Below, in pieces: positions 24,801 through 38,000 of a DNA stretch of 64,000 nt. The position numbers and the translations under genes are program-made. The notes under the pieces are model-generated. The model was given only the letters and a program-made list of their open reading frames with translations, searched no databases and was not told the DNA's origin. The stretch spans positions 41,094,216-41,158,215 of the forward strand of contig OZ024857.1 of assembly GCA_964017155.1 (NCBI GenBank), written 5' to 3'. The number at the start of each line of letters is the position of its first letter. Positions within the stretch are counted from its first letter, which is position 1. The stretch comes from Oasisia sp. SBJ-2009. Taxonomy: Eukaryota; Annelida; Polychaeta; Sabellida; Siboglinidae.

Positions 24801-27800
24801 CTACGAGTGCACCATCCCACACATGTGCATGGTCTGTTGGATCAATGACCACATGTACTGCAAGAACATGAAGCGCGTCGCCCGCGACCTGCCCCCGTGT
24901 GGTGGCTGCATACACTACATTCCGTGCAAGCACTACCGCTATCTCAAGGACATGCTGACCTACAGTCGCAAGAAGATCACGAAAATGGCGCCGGCGATTG
25001 ACAAATCTGCGTCAGCAGCTATGAGTTGTGGTGATGTGAAGGCATCACCAACAGATCTCAACAAAGCCCAGATCTCCGTGGACGATCTCCTCTGCTATGA
25101 GGAGATGCTGGAGTCAGACTCGGAGCCCAGCTCCCCAGATACTCCTGCTGGTACAGAGATACTGAAGGCACACCTGAAAGCACGTGCATCTCAGATTGCA
25201 AAGAGTCTTGGCGTGAAGCGTTTGTCGTCACTGAACAGTGTGGTGTCAGAAGTAATGGTGGCACCCACTGAAGACAAGTCTGACAGTGAGCGGAGCGAGG
25301 TCGACATTTGCGAGTTTGGAGCGGAAGTGATTCTGCTCAGTGACAATGGCTTTAACTACACACGTGTTCACGAACATATGCTGACCGGTGTGCAGCCACA
25401 AAATGTGCCAGTGTCTCGGTCGGTGCGGGTGGACAGCGCGTCCAAGGCAGTAAAAGAAGCCGGAAGCAAGAGTATCATCTCTGCCGTGAAGGACATCAAG
25501 ATGCCCGGCAAGTTCTGCATCCGTGTCGCGCACCAAGGCGGTGGGGTAAAACCGGGCGTTGCCGCCGACGGACAAAAAGTCATCAAGGTGAAAGTCCAGC
25601 GTGTCGAGCCGAAGAAGCTGCTGCTACAGGCAACGCCATCTGGTGGTGAAGCAGATGACGGCAAGATCAGCCTGGATGTGGTACCAGAGGAGCGGGAGAT
25701 ATGTCTGCCAGCGAACAAGAGAGGTGACGCTGACTTTGACAGTGATCTCCTGGGTGGGATCATAGCACAGGAGGCAATGAAGTTGGTGTCGAGTGGCAAC
25801 TTCAGGCCGCAGCTCTTAAAGCTGACGTTTGACGGAGACGTCACTCTGCCGTTCAGCAAAGTCGACGAGAAGAAGGAGCCGGGAATGTCGGAGAAGGGGA
25901 AGAGCAAGAAGAAGGCGCGGAAGAGACAGAGGGACGAGAACTTGGAGGAGATGCAGAGGAACTCCAACTTGGTGGGTGAGCCTCGCGTGACGTGGTCGAT
26001 TGAGTCATTGCCAGAAAACCTCGACAAGGAAGAGTCCATGGACACAACCAAGTGGTCAAGTCCACCTAGTCGGGTGGCTCAGATAAACCAGAAGGACCGG
26101 CTAACTCCTCATGAACACGGGACAACGGCAGACGCAAAACAGGTGACTGTTCATGAACGTCCGTTGGACTCGCAACGAAAACAAACTGACAGCTCAACAT
26201 TGATGGAACCTACGGCTGCTGCACTCAGGAATAAGAAACCAGAATGCAAAAAGGTAAACATTGCAAGCTTTAATCCTTTCAGAATTACATTTCCACTCGA
26301 TCCTCTGTTACCACCGTCCTTGTAATGACAAGTGCACATACCTGTTTATCATGACAGGATGCTAAATGCGCCTCGGAGCGTGGGTTTCTAAAGGTTAAAT
26401 GACTAGAAATTAACGTAAACTTTAATGTTCTGAAAAAGGGAAACTAACGTTCTGAAAAAGGCAGACTTTTATGATAATAATATTGTAACTATAGTTATAT
26501 ACAGACTGGTCAGTTAATATAATTATGCCAGAGTGTTTGGAAACGTGTAGGAAAATAGGAAATTTATACAGTCTTTTGGACAAATCTGTAAATTACAAGT
26601 AGGTTGGCATACTCTTCGTTTATACACTAGAGAACCATACTACTGATACATACACACTAAGCCCTTTGCATATGACATTTCTTTGCATTATCTTAATTTG
26701 GGTAGATTCAGTTCTATAATAAAATAATAGTACTAAAATGTTAGTTACTTTTTGTGCCTTGATATTCTCCATTTGAAGACCAGAACCTGAATATGCTTAT
26801 TTACTGTTTTTAGTTTTGATACATTGTGCTAGCACTGCTAGTAGCAGTTAAAACTGTATGATCTGTTGAAACAGAGAGAATTCGTGGAGCCATGGGCCAG
26901 TAGCATGAGCCAGAAGAAGGCAGTACGTCAGTCAAAGAAACCTGCAGAGACACACCAGAGCAGTAAGTCAACTGCAACTGTTTTAATAGGTCGAGGGAGA
27001 GAGTATTTTATTTCAGTGAAATGGTATGTGTTTGGCTGTAGGCAGATATTGATGGGTATACTGATATGCATTTCAGAGAAGTTGGGGTTCGATTATATTG
27101 TTACAGGTCAGCAATGGAGGAAAAGACGGTCTGACCAGTCCAGGATTGGATGCCGTGCTTACTTTACTTTGATGATGAACTTGCTTATCCATTTCTTGAC
27201 ATAACCGCTTTGATGGGTTATCTAAAGGCAACACATTTGTTTACCAGTTGTCCTAATTGCCAGACATATGCTCCCATCCATCCATCCATCCATCCATCCA
27301 TCCATCCATCCATCCATCCATCCATCCATCCATCCATCCATCCATCCATCCATCCATCCATCCATCCATCCATCCATCCATCCATCCATCCATCCATCCA
27401 TCCATCCATCCACCCACCCACCCATCCATCCATCCATCCACCCATCCATCCATCCACCCATCAATACATCTGCATTAATTTTTCCCCATATCCGTAGTCT
27501 TCTGCTTCTTTCAACCTTTCCTTCCATTATTAGTTTCAAGAGAATAACTTATGGGTCTTTTTTTAAGGCTTACTTACCTCTGTACTGAGATTTGTGCACA
27601 TTAAAAGTATCTCACACACCGATTTTTTTTTCTCTCCTCTCTCCTCTCTCCTCTCTCCTCTCTCCTCTCTCCTCTCTCCTCTCTCCTCTCTCCTCTCTCC
27701 TCTCTCCTCTCTCCTCTCTCCTCTCTCCTCTCTCCTCTCTCCTCTCTCCTCTCTCCTCTCTCCTCTCTCCTCTCTCCTCTCTCCTCTCTCCTCTCTCCTC

Positions 27801-29179
27801 TCTCCTCTCTCCTCTCTCCTCTCTCCTCTCTCCTCTCTCCTCTCTCCTCTCTCCTCTCTCCTCTCTCCTCTCTCCTCTCTCCTCTCTCCTCTCTCCTCTC
27901 TCCTCTCTCCTCTCTCCTCTCTCCTCTCTCCTCTCTCCTCTCTCCTCTCTCCTCTCTCCTCTCTCCTCTCTCCTCTCTCCTCTCTCCTCTCTCCTCTCTC
28001 CTCTCTCCTCTCTCCTCTCTCCTCTCTCCTCTCTCCTCTCTCCTCTCTCCTCTCTCCTCTCTCCTCTCTCCTCTCTCCTCTCTCCTCTCTCCTCTCTCCT
28101 CTCTCCTCTCTCCTCTCTCCTCTCTCCTCTCTCCTCTCTCCTCTCCCCTCTCCCCTCTCCCCTCTCCCCTCTCCCCTCTCCCCTCTCCCCTCTCCCCTCT
28201 CCCCTCTCCCCTCTCCCCTCTCCCCTCTCCCCTCTCCCCTCCCCCCTCCCCCACCCCCCACCCCTCACCCCTCCCGTCTCCCGTCTCCCCTTTCATCTCC
28301 ACTCTTCCTCTCCCTCTCCCTCTTCCTTTCTATTTCTGTCTCTGTCTCACTCTCTGATGTACACAGGCATGCACGCATCCACACACATACACACAAACAC
28401 ACATCAGCTGTAATGAATCGTGTTCATATTTTCATATCCTTCCTGGTGTTATGTACATAATGTAGAGGGTAATGTCAACCTGGTTGATTGTTAAAGTTAT
28501 ATGCAGAAGAAACTGGACAGTTAATTGCCAGAACAGGCCACAGTAGACATACTTTGTCTGGCTATCTGTAGTATCACCCTGTCACAGCTGTCTTGATGGC
28601 TTCTTACATTTCTCCTGTTTGTTCAGACTCGCCCAAGAAGCAGAATGAAAAGGCTTCCTCAGTGCCTCCAGTTGAATGTGAGACAAAGATACAAGAACAG
28701 GAAGTAGCTCAGCCTCGACATCATGATTACGCACATGCCACGAAGTAGGTCCAGTAGTAATTTTACAAAATGTTATGAAAAATGTGTTACGTTTTTAGTC
28801 GAACATTTGACCGTCATGGAAATACATTGTCAAACACATTATTCAGGGAAACTGCAAACCTTGTATAGAAAACTACTTTGATCGTAGTACAGTAGATATT
28901 GAATCAGATCAGTGGTATTTACAATCAATGATCTAATACTGTAAGGCATATGGAGGCTTCAGTTTTTATGGAAATTTGATGGGAGTCCAAGTGGCTTCCT
29001 ACTTTATTATTTTGGAGCCTGCAGAACAGTTTGGGACTTTTCAACAAATCAGATAAATTTGACTTTTCAAAACAATAGAATTCTATTGGTTTTTTTTACA
29101 GCCATTTGTTTCCCTGACTTGTCTCCACTTTTTAAAATACTGTAACATATTTGATATATGTAATCACAAATCTTGTTCA

Positions 29180-29219
<40 letters not shown>

Positions 29220-29228
29220 TATATATTA

Positions 29229-29282
<54 letters not shown>

Positions 29283-31470
29283 CATGTTCTAATGATATGA
29301 GTTGTATGTCAGCTAACTTGATTTTGAGAAAACACTATATAAACAATTTTAAAACACAACGATGATTTACAACGATTTTAACTTTTCCTCACCTAAGTAT
29401 ACTTTGATATGTTTTCTGCCAATTGGCAATGCTTATTTCTCATTTATTTTATTGTTTAGTACATTTTATAGCATTTAAAAAAAACACTAAGTAACATTTC
29501 ATGCATAAATTTCGTAAAACAGAACCAATAAATTGCACTTCTTTGAGTCGCATTCTTTGGGGTTTCCTTATTACGGGAAAGCCTAGAATGCTCTCTTTCG
29601 GAATCTTGTAGCAGGAATTCCCACTGATGTCATCTTTAGCCACTAGGAGTGCTTTTGCAAGAGGCCTATTTGTAAACAAACGTCACTGGACGCGGGCCAG
29701 GGCTGATAGCGAGCCCCTGATTGGCTTAGAGCTGTGAGCCCAGGCACAGTGTGCACTTGCTAACTGTACAAAGCGTGATTGTTTGGGTCGCTGCTAGAAG
29801 ACATTGTTAAACACTCAGATTATGTTGTAATAATTTCAGTAAACAGTTAGCATGATATATCTTCGTCAACAAACATGACTTGGGAATTTATTTTGAAAGC
29901 ATCAAATGGAATAACAGAAGCAAAATGGCTGATTTTGGAATGACAATGTACTCGATCATGTGCTTACATGACCGCGAACTTCAAATGTGTTTTTCTCTGT
30001 TTGAAACTTTCTACCCCAGGCATGTTCAGTGTCCAATAACTTTAGCTGTGTATTACACAGGTCCATGATTTTTGCACCATTGTCTGACTGAGTCTTGTGT
30101 TACGCAGGAGAAATGGGGAGAGGACAGAATACGTCAGCAGTCAACTCGGCAAACCTCATGTCGAAACAACTGACACAGTGAACCTACAAGTGTCACGTGA
30201 CACTAGCAGTGTTACCAGTAGCCGTGACACAAGTGTTGTGAGTGATGTTGTCAGTAAGACTGCCACTGAAGGAGCTAGTGCAATGGAACAAGACTTGATT
30301 CCTTTGGGTCATGTGGTCATCAGTGTCGATAGTGACGTCGACACTGTCACAAATAGTGCTGACACAGGAGAACATGACACAAGTGCCGTGGGTCATGTCG
30401 TCGACAATGTTGACACCGACATCAGGACTGTAACCAGTAGTGCCTGTGCAGTGGAAAATGACACAGTTGTCATGAATCAGGTCGTCAGGACATTTGACAG
30501 CGACGTCGGAAGCTTCGACAGTGGCATTGCAAGTTATGACAGTGCTGTCGGCAGTGGTGATTACAGCGCTGACCATGCTGACAGCTGTGTCACCGGTGTC
30601 AGCAGTGTCACCAACACAACTGTTGGTGGTGACAGTGGCATCAGTGATGACACGACACCAGACAGTGGTGTTTATCTGTGTAATGATGTCATCCATGTCA
30701 GTGGTGATGCCACCAACAAGCCTGTAGCTGATACATATGAACCGACGGATGTGATGTCAACTACGTCAGTCAACACTACCATACAAGATGACACCACAGA
30801 GGTGTCAGACGGAGATGTGTCGGTCGGTGACACGTCGGTCAATCCATCGGTCAATCAAGTGACTCTGGATGAGTTTCTTGCGTCGATGACACTGGCTGGG
30901 GTGCCGGCAGACGAGATCAATGCTCTCCGACAGCAGATGACAAGTTTGGTGGACGGCGAGATCATTGAGCTGGTGACACCCAATCCCCAGCAGATGGTCA
31001 GTGATCAGCTGTCAACGTCCAGTCACATTGACCAGGAGAATCCGTCAGTACCATTGACTCCTGTGAGTAGCACTGATCATCAACTTGCCAGTTCACAAGA
31101 CTCGCACGATGACGTCGTCGAAGAAGTGGTCTCTGAAAGCACAGTGGTGATACACGATGACGTGCAGACAGTCGGCAGCGAAATCGAAACAAATACCAGT
31201 ATTGTGGAATGCCAGGCTGATGAACTTGGACCGTTTATCATATGTGATGGTCAAATTGTACATTATAACGCTCAAACGGGGGTGATGGTGGCAGTGGACG
31301 GAGCGGCTCTCGAAGAGGTGCCGCAATCGGTCGTTGACGACACAGCGAACATTGAGTACTCCACAGAGGAGAGCTACGTTTTTGCCAGCGACGGCCTGTG
31401 TCAGAGTGTGGATTCGTCTAGCGTGGACGAATACGACATTGCTCAAATTGCATCGCAACCATTAGCCTAG
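21816..31470 (+). CDS. Large unrecognised, probably nuclear protein with a Cys/His cluster and acidic tail
   Basis: Five exons join with consistent phases: 21816-21944, 22393-26253, 26875-26962, 28627-28744 and 30108-31470, totalling 1852 aa. Each junction has a GT donor and AG acceptor, and I translated the two short exons to check that only the linked frame is open. The ATG at 21816 follows STOP-free sequence back to an acceptor at 21782, so coding could begin in an earlier exon. The N-terminus is basic ([11 protein letters not shown]). Residues about 405-492 look folded ([20 protein letters not shown]). About 739-751 is a Lys run. About 849-895 is a Cys/His cluster ([30 protein letters not shown]), possibly zinc-binding. 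The C-terminal exon is Ser/Thr/Asp/Val-rich with three imperfect 28-residue repeats (about 30305-30560) and a helical-looking LDEFLASM segment. Lys/Ser-rich and low-complexity content suggests a nuclear protein. I do not recognise the family. Confidence 0.8.
26254..26874 (+). other. Intron after the large exon
   Basis: Begins GTAAAC after codon AAG and ends AACAG before 26875. Reading through it from the large exon gives a stop at 26323-26325, an alternative truncated end if the intron is retained. No other feature. Confidence 0.7.
27274..27463. repeat. (CCAT)n microsatellite
   Basis: About 45 CCAT tetranucleotides with a few CCAC variants, in an intron of the large gene. The HPSI and MDGW frames across it are not coding. 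Confidence 0.95.
27631..28265. repeat. (CTCTCCT)n / (TCTCCCC)n polypyrimidine minisatellite
   Basis: About 73 copies of a 7-bp unit CTCTCCT (to about 28143), then about 14 copies of TCTCCCC, forming some 620 bases of uninterrupted polypyrimidine on the plus strand. It is in the intron between 26962 and 28627 of the large gene. The 200-290 codon frames on both strands result from a stop-free unit. Confidence 0.97.
28745..30107 (+). other. Last intron of the large gene, with (AT)n
   Basis: Begins GTAGGT and ends TTACGCAG. It contains (AT)n at about 29184-29212 and 29238-29280. Nothing else recognised. Confidence 0.7.
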
Positions 31471-34400
31471 TGACTTAGTCACGTGACTTTGGCGAACTGT
31501 GTCATCCAGTCGTGATGTCTGGCCTATGTGTCATTTTGGTTTTTCTTACTTTCGGCATGTTGTCTCGTTCTGTGCGTGTTCTCATTCCTGTATATCATCG
31601 CGATGTGGCCAGCTTTCTTGGTAGATTCTGGTAATTCTGGTGCTTCAAGTGACACGTTCAAATTCAGGTAGAGTTGATTCACAATTGACTATATATCGAT
31701 CGATGATGCATGAAATTTTTTGTTCTGTTTATTAGCCTGTGACAGATTGTCCCTGGGTGTGCAGATGTAATGGTAACAGTTTTACACGCATGTTTATGTT
31801 CTACTTATGTATATATGAGAAACACTGCAAGTGACTGTAGAAACACAAAGGCAGCTAGCGTCCATGTGTCTAATCCTCTGGTCAAAACTCATACGTCTTT
31901 GTTAAACACAGCTTAATAATTCAGTATGTTCACTTGGGTAAGACTTTCGTTTAACGAAGTAAATTTGAAAAACACAATAACACAGTGAAAACATCTGAGT
32001 GTAAAAGGTACTGATTGTATATTAGTATGCAGGCTTTATGAAAAATGTCACCTTTTCATTTACAAAATTTTAATTAACTGCCATATCTTGAAAACTACCC
32101 ACTGTATCTTGATAACGTTTCTAGCATACAGTGTATTGCATCTTTACGTAATAGGAGGACACATGTGACATAATAAACAGTTTGAAAGATGGTAAGCATG
32201 GTAACCAAATAATTTAAAAAAAAATGATATTGTGGTTTTGAAAATGGAAGTCATACATGTTTCCATTTTTAAAGATTATTCTAGTAGATGAAAAAATATG
32301 CAGCAAAAGAATTTAGCCAAATAAAGATAACTGTTGATTAAAAAAGAAATTATGACAACAGTATTAAAAGTAACTTTAAAAAAATGCTACTATTAATTCA
32401 GGCAACCTACATTGCATAGCTTATACAAATTACTGATTAAACTAAAAATGGAAATATACGAATTTTATTTCCTGTTAGGTATTTCATAAATTAGTTAAAA
32501 AAAATTATCATAGTTACCATCATGCAAACTGATTAGTCACAGTTGACATTCTTATCATATAACACTTCATGGGAACACATGGCAAGTAAAACATTAGTAC
32601 AAGCAACATTGCAATCCCCATGTATGCAATAGAAGCATGATGGTTGATTGGAACATCAAAATTAAGCCAATTATAATAAGATTTTATTAATCAAAATTTA
32701 CTGATTTACTACAACACATTTGGGTGGCAAGATATTGATTATGTCAGTTTTCAGTAAAATTCAATTAAAAAAAATTAAGGACAACTTAAGCAAATTTAGT
32801 AAAAGTGGATATTTGTAATACATTGCAAATATTTATCACAATTATAAAATTAAAGTTAAAATAAAATTATTTTAATATACGTTAATTCTTTCTGGTGTAT
32901 TTTTGCTTGGTTTACCGATATCAAAACTGATCAAGTTTGATACATTCAGTGACAATTATTGTTGTGGCATCTGAAATGTTTGCCTAATTTACTTTTACAG
33001 TGAAACTGTTGTGTTAGGTAACTGAAACCTGTTTACATTTGTAAATTAAATACACTGCTGTAACAAAAATGAGTTCAATTTACAGTTGAAATAGACCCAA
33101 CTTTAGTTGTGGCAATAATGAAGTTAGAATAATATTTAATATAGAAATTTGCAGTTGCAAGTAAAACATGCTCAACTCAAACTTACAACAATAAAGGAAG
33201 GCACTGTTTCTTCTGTAAACTAATGAATTACATGCCGTACTGTAATGCATAATAGTTACATGTGTATGAATTGTGTTTACAGTTGTAAAAGTGTAAACTT
33301 GATCAAACCCTGGTTGTAGCAAGCAGTAAGGCCAGATTCATTTGTTGTGGTAGTGGTTGCAAGTGAAACATCCAACCGTACTACTGACATGTAATAACAG
33401 TAGACTCCATAAAGAATATTATAATTTGTTTCAGTTTTGTAAATAGGTTCTGCTTCATTTGGGGCTTTCAGTAGGTCACAAAGGAAAACTATATTGGTCA
33501 CTGACGCTTGTGCACTGGACACTTATGTATGTTATAACATATTTATTCAACATGTCTATATTTGGTGTGTAACGTTCAGTGTCGTTGATAAACAAGCAAT
33601 TGTATTCTCATGTGCTTAGTTTGCCAGTTAATGATGTCAGACATGCCAATGTTTTATGGAAAACTCCCTATTTTTGACTTAAAATATTATGATGATGTAT
33701 ACGTTTTTATATGCAATATATAACAATGTATAAGTACTATAATATTTGAAAAAAAATGGTGTGGGTGTCACTACATAAGTATGTCATTTTATTTGTTATA
33801 ATTGTGAAATGAACAAAAGAAAAAGAAATTTCTATTCCAACATGGGTATAATCCACCCCAAGTCTATAGAATATGGATTGACTACTTTATGCTTCAGTGC
33901 TAACTTACATTGTCATGTTGATTGGTGATATAAGCCACATTGTGTGTGACCTTGACATTGCTGTGTGTTGCCTTGACCTTATTGTGTGTCACCTTGACCT
34001 GTTTGCAGGTAACTCATGTTTCAGTGTCGCTGTTTGTCGATGTGTAGACTTTAGGCTAGCATCCGTGATTAATATGTGTCATCAAATTAAATCTAGTTTA
34101 ACTTATTGTTTACCTGAAGACAGACTTTGTCAGACAGGACACTCAGACATGAGTCACTGAGTGTCCTGATTCTTTTGGTGCCTTCCCAGTTGTGTACCTG
34201 TTCAACGTGTTATGTGAATTTCCATGCCCTTGTGTAATTTAGCTGAACGTAACCAATTTAGACAAATTTACTCTCATTTTATGTGTGTATATACAAGATG
34301 TTCTTTACGTTTGGAGCTTCAATGGCTACAGTCAAGCCTGTGATAAGACAATTTGCTTGTATTGTGATATCTCTAAATATATACAACCACTTCAATGTGT

Positions 34401-36242
34401 GCCATTATATAATAATGGTTGAGATTCAATCACTGAGATTGTACAACGAATCTGTCGTCACAGTGAATTGTAAAATTGTATTATTTGTCGCTCAACACGG
34501 CTTTTCAGTAGCAATATATTTTTTACAACAAACCATATCTAACAGCGATGACAGTAATTGAAAACATGTGCATCATGAAAAAGGGGTATGGTGTTTTATG
34601 CAAGCTTGGTATGCAAACAATGGATTGCTGTTACAGTTAATGATTTTTATCATTTGTTTATGTGAAGATGTTAGCGATTTGTTTCAAATAGGTGACTGTA
34701 GTAATTCATTTATAAATATCGTTTTGTGTCAAATTGCTTGTCGTTTTTTATTCTTATCTTCTACTGAGTACAATAATGCAATACTAGTTCGACAGGCGGC
34801 GCCACAATCTATTTATAATATCATATTTGATCACCAGATGACGCCACATTATCAAGTACAAAATTGGTCACTGGAAGTGGGTTTCATAACTTTCATTTAT
34901 TGCTTCGACTTCAGTGAATGTGTCCATTGTCCAGCATACCAAACCAAAGCTGTGTATAATGATGATGAATTTTGTTTATAGAAACTTTATCCATACATTC
35001 AGACCAACATATTGCTGTTTCTATAACGAGGGTGTCAACCCACACAGCGATAATAGATAGTACGGTTGAAAAAATCCCGAACAGTTGCAATATAAATCAT
35101 AGTTTAACTGAATACTTAATTAAAATTACCATAGCGAATGCTAATACACAAGTAACTACTAATACTATTTTAAAAGAAGGAAACGTTTTAATGGCTGCCT
35201 ATGGGAAAATCAGACGTGCTCTTAGACATGTTGTTGAAAATGTCCTATCTCCAGCGTCTCTCTGCTGTCTCCGCTCCACTGGTGACTTCGGGAGATCTTT
35301 GAGAACATTTCGATATAAACGATAACAAATAGGAAGCACACTCCCTTTTATAATGTTCAATTCGTTTATATGTGAACATTTCAGTCCGTCTAGGGGGGAG
35401 ACCCGCCCCTCTCACGCAGGCATGGCGCGGTGTTTCAAAGGTATAGCGCGGGGTATATTCGTGTCCGAATGTTTCGTCTTTTTATACTTTCTACGTGTAT
35501 TATTGACGCGGAGTCCACTTCAGAAAACAATGCTAACGGAAGATCAGAGAATGAGATCCCTGCGCAGTGAGTTTCGACACATTTTTTTCCATTCCTGCTT
35601 GGGTTAATTATTTAACTTTTCCTGACGTAGACGCCAGAAAGAAGGGAATAACGGCTTACAGGGTATCTTCCAAGACCCAGCCAAGGTAGGGCGAACACAG
35701 GCGCCAAGTTTTAATATGGCATTCTGATTTCATGTGCATGAGCGCGCACAGTGAACAGTTGAATATCGCCTTTTATAAAACAATAAACACATCTATCGGG
35801 TTGACATGACGAAGGAACGCATCTATTATACACGCCTTCGTGGTATGGCGCTATAACCGCTCTCCTACTTTCCCGCCCATCCATCCTACCCACCAGCCAC
35901 CCAGCTACCCTCCATCCACTCCGCCCTCCTACCCCTCCCTCCTACCCGCCGTCTGTGCCGACTAATTGCGGCTGCGTTGGCGGGCATTGATGTTCGGCGG
36001 TCGCGGGTCTTGCTATCAGATATCACAGCGGCTCTGCCGTCCGTCACACGGCCGATCACAGGCGACCGACTACGCCGCAGCGGCACGGAGCAGTCGGCCA
36101 AAGAACGAGCAGCGCCGGAACGGATATAACCCAACCCCGTGGGCCGTAGCTCACACAGACACTCGTGTGGGCCCTACACGCGCCGACAGCGTCCCGGGAG
36201 CCTGGTGTTGCCGTCGTCACGTCCGATCGACTCCTGTCAGCG
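31471..36242. other. 3' UTR of the large gene and intergenic region to the sulfatase
   Basis: AT-rich. AATAAA at 32172-32177 is a candidate poly(A) signal for the upstream gene. Several 80-137 codon frames (for example 34283-34561, 34568-34981) lack recognisable features. From about 35900 the sequence becomes GC-richer, consistent with the promoter/5' UTR of the sulfatase gene. Confidence 0.45.
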
Positions 36243-37953
36243 ATGTTTCCGACGCTACGAACGTGGTGGTCGTTCCTCACGATTCTCTCTTCCAACAAGG
36301 CCAGCCCCGGGCGCCCTGACCCCGGCCCCGGCCCGGCCGTTGACGTGACGGGGATGCCGCCGGCACATCGAGCACCCAACGTACTTCTCATTGTCGCCGA
36401 CGATCTCGGTAAGTACCACACGGGCCGGAGCACGACTCGAGTACGTGCGGTGATTTCCGTAGGTACCAACGCGTACGTGAAGTACAGTACGTGTGACGAT
36501 CTTGATCAATGGACTACACGAACCGATCTCGGTATAGGTAGTTAGATACCAAGATGTAACCGAGTTACGTACCAAGACTAGAGTACGTATACTTGCAATG
36601 ATATTGCATGATGAGGTACCAGAACTTACCAGAAGTACATATATGATTATTAGTAAACACGTATTTGTAGCTGGAGTCCGAACGATAATATATGTAGGTG
36701 CCAAACGTATAGCTGGAGTACGTGTTATGATATCGGCAGGTATACCGATACGTATATAATTAAGTACCAATACGTGGCTGGCGATGATATCAACAAAAAC
36801 AAAAACAAACACATAGCTGAAATACGAGCGATGATATCGGTTGGCATTAACACGTAACTGGAATACGTGCTATCCATAGATACAATACGTAGCTGGCGTA
36901 CGTACAATGATATCAGCAAATACTAATACGTAGATGAAAGTACGAACGATGATACCGGTAGGTACCTGCGCGTAGCTGATTGTCCATCTGACATGGTTAT
37001 ACGTAAGTCCAACCTGATTATATCGAAATTTGTTTTCGTAAATTGTGGCTAGATGGACTAGTTGGCTAATTCCCGTATACACAGGGAGCGCTTTGCACCA
37101 TCGTGACCCTGTCAACAGCGGTCCGAGTACTTTGACGATTTAAGTAAATATAAAATGTATAAGAAGAAATCTTTTACAAATAAATTAAACGACGATTAAT
37201 GGTTGATGCAGTCGTGTATTTACAACTAAGGTGGGGGTCAAGCCGACCACCGGCTATATAGAGTAATTAGACGGCTGCATTTATGTGAACTTCAGTGGCA
37301 GTAATCTGTGAGTGTTTACGCTAGAGGCCGCCTGGGTTACATCTCTGTAGGTCGGGTCTTTACATGTCACATTTACTGTTTAGTCGTCGTTGTTCGACAG
37401 ATAGGTCCTAAATGTTCAAAGAAAACAAACCTGGAGTAGTTGGCTCTTGCATTTCTGTTTATTACAGGTAAAACGGTACCAGTACTCGTCTCATGTAACA
37501 CATTTTTTTACACGAATCTAGCATGTTACACCCGTCTTTACGTGCTTGTCATTCTTAATTGTAATAAGCGGAACAGTTTCAACACTTTCTTCCCCTCCCC
37601 TGACACCCTTTCAGGTTGAGGTCCACGTCACTCGATAGCTTCTTCTACTATATATATATCAGTTCTTTCCATATTTCTCTCTCTCTCCTCGCTCGCTCTC
37701 TCTCTCTCTCTCGCCCTCGCCCTCGCCCTCGCTCCCGCTCTGGCTCCCGCTCCCACTCCCGCTCCCGCTCCCGCTCCCGCTCCCGCTCCCGCTCCCGCTC
37801 CCGCTCCCGCTCCCGCTCCCGCTCCCGCTCCCGCTCCCGCTCCCGCTCCCGCTCCCGCTCCCGCTCCCGCTCCCGCTCCCGCTCCCGCTCCCGCTCCCGC
37901 TCTCTGTCTCTATCCCCTCTCTCGCTTTCTCTTTGTCTCTTCTCTTCTCCCCC

Positions 37954-38000
<47 letters not shown>

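Noticed and set aside
27150..27588. HPSI / MDGW repeat frames
   Set aside because: (CCAT)n microsatellite.
27592..28460. Long Ser-Leu-Pro and Arg-Glu-Gly repeat frames
   Set aside because: Artefacts of the CTCTCCT array, open in several frames on both strands.
21816..31470. Homology to MGA because of a Cys-rich segment in a large nuclear protein
   Set aside because: Neither a T-box nor a bHLH-zipper is present, and the Cys spacing differs. The resemblance is too weak to name the gene.
34568..34981. 137-codon frame between genes
   Set aside because: Hydrophobic AT-rich composition as expected by chance, with no family features.
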